Source: UBA7672 sp047601145
GTDB taxonomy: Bacteria > Pseudomonadota > Alphaproteobacteria > Caulobacterales > Hyphomonadaceae
Reading direction: 5' to 3'
Length of the DNA: 64,000 bases
NCBI GenBank assembly: GCA_047601145.1
Contig: JASGJW010000001.1
Location: forward strand, 2,066,878-2,130,877
Position numbers and translations under genes: made by a program. The notes beneath the pieces are model-generated. The model did no database searches. It had not been told where the DNA came from and saw nothing but the letters and a program-made list of their open reading frames with translations. Numbering within the stretch: the stretch's first letter is position 1; the number at the start of each line of letters is the position of its first letter. Below are positions 43,876 through 53,600 of the stretch, one piece after another.

Positions 43876-44928
43876 TCAGTGAATGACCGCGTCGTCCCCG
43901 GCAAAGACGGCCACGGCATCCCCCTGGCTGAGCCGGCGCAGCGCTAGCACTTCGCTCGCGGCCGCGCTGGCGGCCAGCACCGGTGAGCTGGTTGTGAGGA
44001 TCCACTGGGCTGCCGGCAGCGCCTCACGCAGCGCCGAGCCGACGCGAGCGAGCGCTGCGTTGTCTTGGTAGAGCTCGATGTCGTCGATGGCGATGACGCC
44101 CTCGGAGTCTCGCGGATCTTGCTCGGGGTAGGCCGCCCACAGCACGCGCACCGACAACGCCGCGAACGCCACCAAGTGCCTGGCGCGCGTCGGCAGGGCA
44201 TCGAAGCTGCGACGCTGCCCGCTGCTTTCGGCAAAGACCGGCTCGAGCGAATGCGGCTCGAGCCCGAGGTAACGATAGCCTGCCAGGTCCGCCAAGCGAT
44301 CGACAGCGCCGCGCATTGCCTCAGCCAGCAAATCGTAGCGCCGCTCTTCACGATCGCGCACGCCGGCCAGCGCGACGGCGATGGCGGCGTAGGCCAGCGC
44401 CTGCTTGGTCTCGCGCGCCAAGTCGGCCCGCGAGGCATCGTCGAGCGACAGCGGCGCGCGCACGTCGTAGCGAGCCACGCCACGCGCGGGCGCGCTCAAC
44501 ATGATGGGTTGGCGGGAGAACCAGCGCGTCGACGGGATGGCCAAGAAGACGAAGCCGCCCTCCTGCGCGACGCGGTCGTAGTGAACTTGTTCGCGCCGGC
44601 GCAGCGCCTCGACCGCTTCGTCGACGTGCAAGCGCACGTTGGGGCTGGCCACGCTCAGCGAGTGGGGCCGCGTGGGGTCGTCGGCGCCGAGTAGCCACTC
44701 GCAAGCGACCAGCGCAGGGCCGGCGCCGCCCGTATCCGAGCGGCCGAGCTGCGCGATGGCGTGGCCGGGCCGCGTCGTAGCGAGCGCCTGCACCAAGGTC
44801 GTCTTGCCCGTGCCTCCCCCACCGTGCACAACGGTCAGCAGCCGGGCTCTCCCGTCTTCTTCGGCGAACGGCAACTCCACTCGCTCGAATGGACCGGAAC
44901 CGCGAATCAGCGCTCGAATCAGCCGCAT
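43876..44928 (-). CDS. AAA-type ATP-binding protein of unknown role
   Basis: 350 residues, soluble. Walker A GGGGTGKT at about 37-44, Walker B region GVIAIDDIELYQD at about 290, and ILTTSSPVLAA as the following sensor-like strand, the order of SMC/RecF-like ABC ATPases (AAA_15/AAA_21 type). No signature motif of transporters. Function unknown; such proteins appear in overcoming-nuclease or regulatory contexts, but no nuclease partner is adjacent. Upstream of the CDF gene in one probable transcript; divergent from the SRPBCC gene. Confidence 0.78.
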   Translation of the reverse strand: MRLIRALIRGSGPFERVELPFAEEDGRARLLTVVHGGGGTGKTTLVQALATTRPGHAIAQLGRSDTGGAGPALVACEWLLGADDPTRPHSLSVASPNVRLHVDEAVEALRRREQVHYDRVAQEGGFVFLAIPSTRWFSRQPIMLSAPARGVARYDVRAPLSLDDASRADLARETKQALAYAAIAVALAGVRDREERRYDLLAEAMRGAVDRLADLAGYRYLGLEPHSLEPVFAESSGQRRSFDALPTRARHLVAFAALSVRVLWAAYPEQDPRDSEGVIAIDDIELYQDNAALARVGSALREALPAAQWILTTSSPVLAASAAASEVLALRRLSQGDAVAVFAGDDAVIH

Positions 44929-45018
44929 GGCTCGGCCGCCAGGCTATCACAGCTCGCCCACGAAAATGCGGGCTAGCCGCGCCGCTTGGATTTCGCCAGA
45001 ATCGCGCTCGCCGAAGCC

Positions 45019-45465
45019 ATGGAAGTGCGAACCGAAATAGAGATTTCCGCACCTGCCGCCGAGCTCTGGAAAGTGTTGCTGGACTTTCGGCACTACCCTG
45101 AATGGAATCCGTTCATCGTCCAGATCGCGGGCGAAACCACGGTCGGCGCGAAGCTCGGCATGACGTTGAGCTTGCCGGACAGCAACCGCGAACGCGAGCT
45201 AGAGGCCAAGCTTTTGGTATGCGACGAGGGGCGGGAGCTGCGTTGGCTCGGCCACTTGTGGATGAAGGGCCTGTTCGACGGCGAGCACTTCTTTCGCTTG
45301 GAGCCGCGCGGAGAGAACAACACGCGGCTGGTGCACGGCGAGGACTTCCACGGCGTCCTGCTGCGCTTCATGCTGGCGCAAGTCACCGAGGCGACGCGCG
45401 GCTTCGTCTACATGAATCAGGCGCTCAAGCGGCGCATCGAGCAAGGCGCCCGGCGCCCGCGCTGA
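45019..45465 (+). CDS. SRPBCC (START/Bet v1-like) domain protein
   Basis: 148 residues of the SRPBCC lipid- or small-ligand-binding fold: EVRTEIEISAPAAELWKVLL, FRHYPEWNPFIVQIAG, LRWLGHLWMKGLFDGEHFFR. Often involved in polyketide or lipid handling; here alone. ATG 45019 begins the domain; a TTG at 44986 gives an unlikely addition. Converges with the next gene with one base between. Confidence 0.85.
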   Translation: MEVRTEIEISAPAAELWKVLLDFRHYPEWNPFIVQIAGETTVGAKLGMTLSLPDSNRERELEAKLLVCDEGRELRWLGHLWMKGLFDGEHFFRLEPRGENNTRLVHGEDFHGVLLRFMLAQVTEATRGFVYMNQALKRRIEQGARRPR

Positions 45466-45466
45466 G

Positions 45467-47063
45467 TCAGCGCTTGCCGAAGACGCGCGGCTCGGGGCGC
45501 TCGCGGGCTGCCTTGACCGAGTTTTCGAGCGCATCGCCGCTGCGCAAGCACGGGTAGCAGTCGGCGCGCTTGTTGGGACCACAGCCGTACTTGCGCTGCA
45601 ACTTGATCAAGAGGTGCAACGAGCGGCGATCGGCGTCCGCCTCGGCGCGCGGCAAGATCTGCTGCGTCTTCTCGCAGCTTTCCGACGCGCGCAGGTCGAG
45701 CGCCACGGACAGCGCCTTCGACGCCTTCGGGCGCACGTCCTTGCTGAAGAGCAGCGCCCGCGACAGCTCGGTGATGTCGTTGCGCTCGACGGTGCCGGTC
45801 CACACCTCGTAGAGCATGTCGGCAGACAGCGGCGCCGGCAGCTTCGCCATCGACTCGAGCGCGATGCGAGCGGTGTCTTGGTTCTCGCTCAGGCGGCGCA
45901 GCTCCGAGAGCGTGCGCGGCTCTTGCGCCGCGCCGGGATCGCGATCCAGCGACGCAGCCAAGGCGCGCGCCGCAGCGACCTCGCGCGCGCTGCGCTTCTC
46001 GGCGATCGCCAGCACGTCCTTGGCGGCGTAGTTGCCGACCGGCAGCTCGAGGCCCTCGGCCGACCCCGACGCCGCTGCCACGGAGCCAGGCGTGGCCACG
46101 GCGAGGGGCGCAGGCGCGCTGCTGGGCAGCGCCGAAGGCGCTTCGGCTTGCGCCGAGGAGAGGGCGCGCGCCGCAGCCTCGTCCGCAGAGGGCGCGGGCG
46201 CGTGACTCGCTGCTGCGGCCGCCAGCGCCGCGGACAGTGATGCCACGATCACGACCGGGGCGAGCAGGCTCCACAGCGGGACCTCGCCGCCCATGAAGCG
46301 CACCCGCACGGCCATCGCTGCGCCAAAGCCCGGCAACACGGGCCTGCCGAGCCCCGTGTACTCGTCGTGGTCGTGGTCGTGATCGTGGTCGTGCGGCGAA
46401 AACGCGATGCTGGCGTTCGGCAGCGGGGCGACGACGTCGGGCGATAACATGGCGCGCGCGCGCGCTTCGACCCCGCGATCCACGTGCGTCGATTCGACTT
46501 GCGGCTTTGCTTCGGCCGCGTAGCGCGAGAGCTCACGCGCCGGGCTCACCGCCGTCGCCGGCGGCGTCGCGACCAACACCTGCGGCTCTGGAAAAGCGGG
46601 CGGGCGGGACGAGACACGCTGCGGAGCCGGCGGCGCATTGGACGGTAACGTCACGGGCGGCGCGGGCGGCGGTTCGGGCACGACTTCGGCCACTCGCGTT
46701 TGCACGGCGCTCGGCGCGGGCGCGGCGACCGGCAGCGGCGCAGCGACGGGCGGCGCTTGCGGGCGCGACGATGGCGCGGGCGGCGGAGTCGACGAACGTA
46801 TCGGCTTGGGCGGCGGCACCGACGACTTGCGCGGCGGCAGCGGCGGCAGCGACGACGCGCGCGGTGACGACGGCGGTTGCGCTGCCGAAGCGGGCGGCGG
46901 CGCTGCAGCGCCACCCGGCCACGCAACGGGCGCAGGCCAGGCCGGCGGACGCGCAGACGGCGCGGGGGCGCACCGATGAGCCTACGGGCGGCGGTGGTTC
47001 ACTCGCCCAACCGCGGTCCACCAGGGAAGCACGCGGGTACTTCGGATCTTGCCGTTCGGCCAT
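45467..47063 (-). CDS. Pro/Ala-rich membrane-anchored protein with His-Asp repeat, frameshifted
   Basis: From ATG 47063 (MAERQDPKYPRASLVDRGWA) the frame breaks near 46,965: a run of five G (plus strand), if six, would join it to the frame used to 45467, giving about 531 residues. Layout: short polar start, about 150 residues of Pro/Ala/Ser-rich linker, a HDHDHDHDHDEY repeat, one membrane helix (WSLLAPVVIVASLSAALAAA), another Ala-rich stretch, and a C-terminal helical domain (about 130 residues) with a CGPNKRADCYPCLRSG cysteine cluster. Not recognised; typical of Myxococcota surface or signalling proteins. Uninterrupted downstream part runs 46819-45467. Confidence 0.65.
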
Positions 47064-47117
47064 TGCTTCCGATTATCGCGCGAGCCGAGGCCGCGTGGAA
47101 GCCGTGACCTAGCTTGC

Positions 47118-47597
47118 TCAGCGCGCGGCCGCCGTACGCGGCAGCTCGGGCGTCGTCTCCTCGACCTCGGGCCCCGTGAGCACGGCCTCCGCCTCGGCCG
47201 GAAGTCGACGCAGCACGTGATCTTGCCCGACGCAGGCGAGCGTGGTGTGCCCCTCCGCCAAGAGCTCCTCTTCGCCGCGCTCGAGTGGTCGCCACAAGCG
47301 GTAGTCGAAGCGCACCTTCACCCGCATCAGCTCAGTGAGGCGCGTCTCGAGCACCACCAGCTCGTCGAAGCGAACGCTCTTGCGGTAGCGCACATACGCC
47401 TCAACCACGGGCAGGTGAAAGCCCATCTCCGTCCACGAGTGGTAGTTCAGCCCGCGGCGCCGCATGTATTCCACGCGACCGACCTCGAAGTAGCTGATGT
47501 AGGTGCCATGGTGGACGATCCCCATCAGGTCGGTCTCGCCAAAGCGGACCCGGATTGCGTGACGAGAAACGCAGTGCGCTGGTAACAGGACTTTCAC
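47118..47597 (-). CDS. Acyl-CoA thioesterase (4HBT, YbgC/FadM type)
   Basis: 159 residues, hot-dog fold. The 4HBT motif RFGETDLMGIVHHGTYISYFE holds the catalytic Asp, followed by EYMRRRGLNY and YRKSVRFDELVVLETR. YbgC-type enzymes hydrolyse short acyl-CoA and associate with Tol-Pal in many Gram-negatives, though no tol genes are here. Start taken at GTG 47597. The C terminus past 140 is low-complexity (EVEETTPELPRTAAAR). Confidence 0.88.
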   Translation of the reverse strand: MKVLLPAHCVSRHAIRVRFGETDLMGIVHHGTYISYFEVGRVEYMRRRGLNYHSWTEMGFHLPVVEAYVRYRKSVRFDELVVLETRLTELMRVKVRFDYRLWRPLERGEEELLAEGHTTLACVGQDHVLRRLPAEAEAVLTGPEVEETTPELPRTAAAR

Positions 47598-47748
47598 GGA
47601 GCGCGCGAAAATAGCCGGCCAGCCCGTGATCCGGCAAGCCGAGTTTCACTCTGACGCGAAGATCGCCCTCAAAATCGGTAACCGGCCGCAGGCCCGACTC
47701 ACCGGCCAAACGGCGGACATCGCCCAAACCGAGAATTGCGCCCCTGGG

Positions 47749-48630
47749 CTAGAGCTTGAGTTCGAGCCCCTCGCGGGCGCCAAAGACCGTAACAGGGCTA
47801 CTCGCGCGAGTCGCGCGCTCGCGCCCCTCGTTCACCTTGATGTCGACCGCGTCGTCCGACTGCATCGGATCGTGGTGAAAAAGCGCGCACTGACGAACGT
47901 TCGCCTGCACCGCGAGGTCCACTACCGTGTTGGCGCGCGCGTGACCCCAGCCTACCTTGGCCGGGTACTCGCTGTCCGTGTACTGAGCGTCGGCGATCAG
48001 CAAGTCGGCGCCCGCACAGAATGCAACGAGCTCCGAAGGCAGGCGCCGCAGCGCATCGCGATCCTGCTCGGATTCGTCACGATTTTGGATCAGCGAATCG
48101 AGCTCACTGTCGGTAGCGTAGACGACCTTGGTCCCGTTCTTCTCGAACGAGTAGGCGAAGCTGCGGCCGGGGTGCGTCTGTTCCATGCAACGCACCGTGA
48201 CGCCATCGACTTGAATCGTGCCGCTCTCGAAGAAGCCGGCGCTGATGGTGGCGCCCAGATCGGCAAACGTGACCGGGAAGTACTCCGAGCGCATTTGACC
48301 GTGCAACAGGCGCTGCACGCGGGTGTCGCTGCGGTCCACCTCGTACACGTGCAGATGATTCTTGGGCGCATAGGCCGGCACGAAGAACGGAAAGCCCTGG
48401 ATGTGATCCCAGTGCATGTGGCTGAAGAACATGTGCGCCTCGACGCCGTGGGCTGCCCGCTGCACCAGCGCCAAGCCGAGCTCACGCAAGCCGGTGCCGC
48501 CATCGCAGATGAACAGCGTATCGTCGATGCGAAGCTCCACGCACGACGTGTTGCCACCGTAACGGCGCGTGCCGTGGCCCGGCGTCGGAATCGATCCTCG
48601 AGTGCCCCAAAAACGCACGAAAGCAGACAT
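47749..48630 (-). CDS. Metallo-beta-lactamase-fold hydrolase
   Basis: 293 residues. Zinc site H71-x-H73-x-D75-H76 in SHMHWDHIQGFPFF. N terminus MSAFVRFWGTRGSIPTPG with GGNTSCVELR is characteristic of the MBL group near PhnP and cyclic-nucleotide phosphodiesterases, which often pair with signalling domains in Deltaproteobacteria. The frame is open far upstream, but ATG 48630 is the family start, 5 bases after the stop of the FHA gene. The pair is one operon. Likely substrate a phosphodiester or cyclic nucleotide; inference. Confidence 0.88.
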   Translation of the reverse strand: MSAFVRFWGTRGSIPTPGHGTRRYGGNTSCVELRIDDTLFICDGGTGLRELGLALVQRAAHGVEAHMFFSHMHWDHIQGFPFFVPAYAPKNHLHVYEVDRSDTRVQRLLHGQMRSEYFPVTFADLGATISAGFFESGTIQVDGVTVRCMEQTHPGRSFAYSFEKNGTKVVYATDSELDSLIQNRDESEQDRDALRRLPSELVAFCAGADLLIADAQYTDSEYPAKVGWGHARANTVVDLAVQANVRQCALFHHDPMQSDDAVDIKVNEGRERATRASSPVTVFGAREGLELKL

Positions 48631-48635
48631 CGCGC

Positions 48636-49016
48636 TCAGCCAACCCCTTCGCGGAACACGAATACCACGTCTCCAATCTGAATCGTGTCCCCTTCGTGCA
48701 AGCCGGCCGAGTGAACGCGCACGCCATTCAGAAACACGCCGTTTGCGCTCTCGAGATCGTTGAGCCGAAACTCGGGCCCGCTGCGCCGGATGGAGATGTG
48801 GCGACGGGACAGCAAGCTGCTCTCGATGCAAATGTTGGCCTGATGCGAGCGGCCAACCACCGTTTCGTCCGGCCCCAGCGCCAGCGTGCGCGGCGCGCCC
48901 GGCCCTCGAGCGAGCTCGAGCCGCGGCGGGACTGCGTCGCGATTCACCCCGGCGATCACGCTGTGGTCCTTCACCAGCGTGGTTTCGAAATCGAACGGGG
49001 GCTTGTCGTTTGACAC
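48636..49016 (-). CDS. FHA domain protein
   Basis: 126 residues. Phosphothreonine-binding forkhead-associated domain with the required residues: VVGRSHQANICIE, SLLSRRHISIRR and the NDLESANGVFLNG asparagine motif, covering about residues 45-120. A short extension (FETTLVKDHSVIAGVNRD, with a Thr-rich ETT as a possible phosphoacceptor) precedes it. Reads phosphorylated Ser/Thr kinase targets, a system expanded in Myxococcota. Start at GTG 49016 or TTG 49025. Coupled to the MBL-fold gene. Confidence 0.87.
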   Translation of the reverse strand: MSNDKPPFDFETTLVKDHSVIAGVNRDAVPPRLELARGPGAPRTLALGPDETVVGRSHQANICIESSLLSRRHISIRRSGPEFRLNDLESANGVFLNGVRVHSAGLHEGDTIQIGDVVFVFREGVG

Positions 49017-49096
49017 CGCTACCAAGTTTAGACGGCGGGAGCGTTCGAGAGAAGACGGATTGAACCCGCCTGCTCAGGGCGTTAGGCTCCGCGGGC

Positions 49097-49552
49097 ATGG
49101 CGTTCGACCGCATCTTGGTTCCCGTGGACTACTCGGTGCATTCCTTGAAGGCGGTCGGTTATGCGGCCGAGCTCGCCCAACGCCTCGGCGCCAACATGGA
49201 CATCGTGCACGTGTGGGACCGCCCCACCTACATCTCGGACGCCGTGATGGTCGGCCACGGCACCGAGCAACGCTCGCTGGCCGAAATGATCCGCGACAAC
49301 GCCAAGCGCGACATGGACGAATTCATGTCGACCGTGAAGCTTGCGACCGGCGTCAACACCAGCCAGCGCCTGCTTTCGGGCGACCCGGCTAGCGCCATTC
49401 TCAAAGAGCTCGGCGAGCAAAAGTACGACTTGGTGGTCATTGGTACGCACGGCCGCGGCGGCCTGGCGCACCTGCTGCTCGGCAGCGTGGCGGAGAAGTT
49501 GGTGCGGCTCTCGACGGTGCCCGTACTCACGGTGCCGCGCAGCGCCGAGTAA
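49097..49552 (+). CDS. Universal stress protein (UspA family)
   Basis: 151 residues, single Usp domain. DRILVPVDYSVHSLKAVGYA begins the Rossmann-like fold; the ATP-binding signature GTHGRGGLAHLLLGSVAEK (G-2x-G-9x-G-S) is intact, so this is an ATP-binding Usp. A stress-induced regulator whose target is unknown. Ends 5 bases before the stop of the converging fpg gene. Confidence 0.92.
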   Translation: MAFDRILVPVDYSVHSLKAVGYAAELAQRLGANMDIVHVWDRPTYISDAVMVGHGTEQRSLAEMIRDNAKRDMDEFMSTVKLATGVNTSQRLLSGDPASAILKELGEQKYDLVVIGTHGRGGLAHLLLGSVAEKLVRLSTVPVLTVPRSAE

Positions 49553-49557
49553 GTCGC

Positions 49558-50457
49558 TCAGCGCCCGCTCTTGCGCTCCTCGAGTTCTTCCAGCGTTTTC
49601 GGCCAGTCCTCGCGCAGCAAGCGCGACAGCGCCCGATCGGCGAGCAGGCGACCGGCTGTCTGGCAACGCGGGCAGTAGTTGCATTCGTTTTCTGCGTACG
49701 CGATGCGCTGCACGGGGGTTTGGCAGACCGGGCAGGCTTGCTTGTACTTGCCGTGAACTGCCATCTCGGGGCGAAACGCCGTAACCTTTTCGGGAAAGCC
49801 TTCGCCGACGTCGTCGCGCAGGCGCTCTACCCACTCGCTGAGGGTGCTCTGGGTGGCGTCGAAAACACGGCGGGCCTCGTCTTCGCTCAGGTCGCGCGTG
49901 CGCTTCATCGGCGAGATCTGCGCGCGAAACAGGATCTCGTCGGAGTAGGCGTTGCCGATACCGCTGATCAAGCGCGGATCGGTCAACGTTCGCTTGAGGG
50001 TGTGGTTTTCGGCCGCGAGCGCCGCGTGAAACGCTTCGAAGCCACAGGTCAGCGGCTCCACGCCGCCGCGGCTCATGGCCATCACCTCGGCGCGCGTCGC
50101 GACGACATGAACCGACGCGCGCTTCTTGCTGCTGGCCTCGGTGAGCCACATCGACTGACCCTCGAAGTCGAACGAAAGCAGCCCGAGCTTGGTGAGCGCG
50201 GCGCTGCGCTGCTTCAAATGAAAGCGCCCGGCGATCATCAAGTGCACCACCACGTACAGCTCGGGCTCGAACTGGAGCGCGATGCGCTTGCCCACGCTGA
50301 AGGTGGTCGAAAGTGTGCGACCGGCCACGGCGCTGATCGGGGGCTCGTAGCTGCGCACGACGAAGGGGCTCTTCACGCGAACCGCTTGCAAGCGCTGGCC
50401 AGCGAACAGGGCCTGAATCCGCTCCACGTACACCGTCACGTCGGGTAGCTCGGGCAC
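49558..50457 (-). CDS. mutM: Formamidopyrimidine-DNA glycosylase family protein
   Basis: 299 residues. DNA repair glycosylase/AP lyase removing oxidised bases such as 8-oxoG. Catalytic Pro2-Glu3 (PELPDVTVYVER) requires initiation at GTG 50457, which I chose over the long open frame to 50766. KRTLTDPRLISGIGNAYSDE is the helix-2-turn-helix, and the C-terminal zinc finger is CPVC and CPRC with the usual spacing. The usual Lys in the beta-clamp and the LIG segment appear altered (VGKRIALQF), so it may belong to the Nei2-like/MutM2 subgroup. Confidence 0.88.
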   Translation of the reverse strand: MPELPDVTVYVERIQALFAGQRLQAVRVKSPFVVRSYEPPISAVAGRTLSTTFSVGKRIALQFEPELYVVVHLMIAGRFHLKQRSAALTKLGLLSFDFEGQSMWLTEASSKKRASVHVVATRAEVMAMSRGGVEPLTCGFEAFHAALAAENHTLKRTLTDPRLISGIGNAYSDEILFRAQISPMKRTRDLSEDEARRVFDATQSTLSEWVERLRDDVGEGFPEKVTAFRPEMAVHGKYKQACPVCQTPVQRIAYAENECNYCPRCQTAGRLLADRALSRLLREDWPKTLEELEERKSGR

Positions 50458-50633
50458 CACCAAAGCGTAGGCGAAAAGCGTCGTGCTCGCTGCGACTGTC
50501 CAGCGTTGCCCATTTCCAGCCGTCACGGAACGAAAGATCCGAGCGGCGCCTCGTGCGTCACATGCCCTGAAAGTTCGCCCGCTCTGCTGCGTTCTCTGCT
50601 TGCCTGATTGATCCAGCCCCCAGGAGACTGCCC

Positions 50634-53600
50634 GTGCCGGACACCGAGTCGACCGAAAAACCCGCTCAACCCGCTCAACCCGCGCCAGCAACCCCGACTG
50701 AAAAATCCGGTCGTGAGGCGCGCTGGACGGCCGCTGGGGTGGTGGCCCTGTTAGGGCTTTTTTCATACTTGGCCTTCGGTCGCAGCAACACCAAGAGCGA
50801 CGGCAGCCTGCAACAGCTGCGCGTCAGCAGCGTGCGCGCGTCGGGCGGCACCGCTCGCGCCGAGGCTTGCGCACCGAATCGCGGCCCTTGCCAGAAACTC
50901 GCCGCGGGCAACACAATTCCGGCCGGATTGGAGCTTCGCACCGACTACCAGAGCGAGCTCAGGCTCAGCGCCGAGGGCGGGCGCGAGCTCACGCTGGGTC
51001 GTTCGAGCGAGCTCCGCCTAGGCACGAAGGAAAGTCAGAGCCCGGAGCTGGTCCGGGGCACGCTGGGCGTCGAAATCGAGCGCGGCAAGCGCAGCTTCAG
51101 CCTGAGTTTGCCGCACGGCTCGCTCAGCAGCAGCGGCGCGAAGCTCTTGGCCCACGCTGACGCCGAAGCATCGCGCGTCGAGGTGACCAGCGGCAGCGCG
51201 CGCGTCGAAGACCGAGCAGGCCACGCGAGCCCGGTGCGCGCTGGTGAAGTGGCGCGCTTTTCGGACAGCCGCTTCGACGTGGATTTCGTCCAACGTGCTG
51301 AGCACGGCGCTGGCTTACGGCGAGGACGGTGAAGAGCGAGCTGGTGAGCGTCAGACGCGCGGACTCGGCGAGCTCAACGCGCGCAAGCCGGGCACGCGCG
51401 AAGAGCTGGGCGGCGCGGTCAAGCTGGTCGACCACGCCGTGCGCGTGCGCATCGCCGGCCTGATGGCGCGCACCGAAATCGAGGAGGTCTTCGAGAACCA
51501 CACCGAGCAGCAGCTGGAAGGCATCTATCGCTTCCCGATTCCGGCGGGCGCGCAGATCGAACAGCTTTCGCTGGAGGTCGACGGCAAGTGGGAGGACGGC
51601 TCGTTCGTCGACCGCGACCGCGCCGCGGCGATTTGGAACGGCGCGATCGTGAACGCTGCGCCGCAAGCGCGCCCGCTGGTGGACGACATCGTGTGGGTGC
51701 CTGGGCCCTGGCGCGACCCGGCGCTGCTCGAGTGGCAACGCGGCGGCCGCTTCGAGCTGCGCATTTTCCCGATTCCGGCGCGCGGCCAGCGCCGCGTCAA
51801 GCTGCGCTACAGCGAGCTGGTGCAGGCGCAGGGCGACTTGCGGCGCTACCACTACCCGCTCGGCCGCCCCGCGGGCAGCAGCGAGACCATCGAGCGCTTC
51901 GAGGTCGACGTCGAGCTGCGCGGTCACGACGGCAAGAACCCGGTGCACGTGAGCGGCTACCCGCTCGAGAGCCGCCCGCTCGACTCGGCCGCGCACTACG
52001 TCTACTCGTCGCGAGGCTTCGTGCCGAGCGGTGATTTGGGCATCGAGTACACGCTGCCCGACGCACGCAACGAGCTGCGCAGCTTCGCGTACTCGCCCAG
52101 CGCCGCCCCGGACGCCAAAGGGTCGAGTCGTTTCGCCGCCCCCCCAACCTCCTCCGACGCCTACGTGGCCATCGCGCTGAAGCCGCGCTTGCCCGCCGCC
52201 GCGGAGACTCGCGCGCGTGAGCTTGCGATCGTCGTCGACAGCAGCCACTCGATGTTCGGCGAAAGCTACGACCGCGCCAAGCGCCTGGCGACGCGCTTGG
52301 TGCGCGAGCTCGATCCGGACGACCGCGTGGTGTTGCTCGCCTGCGACTCGAACTGCAAGAGCGCGCGCGACGCCATCCAACCGGGACGGCGCGGCGAGCA
52401 AGACGCGCGCAGCTTTTTCGACTCGGTTCAGCCGGGCGGCGCCTCCGACCCGACGCGCGCGCTGGCCATGGCCTATCGCGAACTGTCGAGCTCGGATCGC
52501 GATGCGCGAATCGTGTTCATCAGCGACGGCACGCCCACCATGGGCGCGATTCGGCCAGCTCACGTGGAGGCCGAGGTGGCTCGCGATTTGCCGGCCGCGC
52601 GAGTCCGCGTGACGGCCGTCGCCGTGGGCCCAGAGGCGGACACGGAGACGCTGTCGGCGCTGGCGCGCGGCGGTGGCGGCGTGTTGGTGCGCTACCAACC
52701 CGGACAAGGCGTGGCGGAAGCGGCCTTCGCGGTGCTCGGCGCCAGCGCCGGTCGCGCGCTACGCGACGTCGAGGTGACGCTGCCGGAGGGCATGTACGCC
52801 GTGGCGCCGACCCGGCTCGATGCGATCCCGGCGGGCGGCGAGGCGCTGGTGGTCGCGCGCCTGCGCGGCGAGCGCGCCGACGGGCAGCTGACGCTACGCG
52901 GCCGCGTCGGCGACCGTCCCTTCGAGCAACACTATCCGCTGCACGTGGTCGCGAGCGCTGCCGGTGCTTCCGCCTTCGTGCCGCGCCTTTACGCGGCCGC
53001 GCGCATCGTCGATCTGGAGCGCGACGGCGGGCAGGACGCCAAGCGCGAAGCCATCGAGCTCTCGACGCGCTTCAGCGTGGCCAGCCGCTACACGTCGCTG
53101 TTAGTGCTCGAGAGCCAGGCCATGTTCCAAGCCTTCGGCTTGAAGCAGGCGCAAAGCGTGGGCGATTGGAGCGCAGACGAAGTTGCCGAGGGCGCCACCG
53201 CCAAGGCCGAAGCGACCAGCGACGACGTCGGTGAAGAGCAAGCAGGGCCAGCGCTGGGCGCCGTCGACAAGAAGTCGCGCGCTGCCAGCTCGGGTTCGGG
53301 TTCGGGCGCGGGCCTCGACGCTTACGCAGAGGGCAAGGGCGACTTCGCGCCGCCGCCACCGGCCGCCGCAGCGCCTGCCAAAGCCGCCCGCGCGCGCGCC
53401 GAAAGTGAAGCCCCCGCCGACCTCGGACGCTCGGCTGCGGCCTCCGCTCCGAAGCCTGCGCCGTCGCCGATGACGCCGAATCAGCCGTTGGAACCAAGCC
53501 TAGAGCGCCGCCCACTCACCTGGGACGATCGCCCGCCCGTGCCGCCCCGTCGCATGATCCCGATGCGGCGCGTCTGGGAACGCACCGCGGAGATCGCGAG

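Noticed and set aside
43876..44928. Anti-phage defence ATPase (OLD-like)
   Set aside because: No TOPRIM or nuclease domain and no UvrD-like partner next to it; neighbours are a metal exporter and an SRPBCC protein.
49025..49113. MBL-fold protein as a 454-residue fusion starting at 49113
   Set aside because: The upstream part is out of frame with the FHA gene it covers; FHA is encoded in another frame with intact motifs and its own start.
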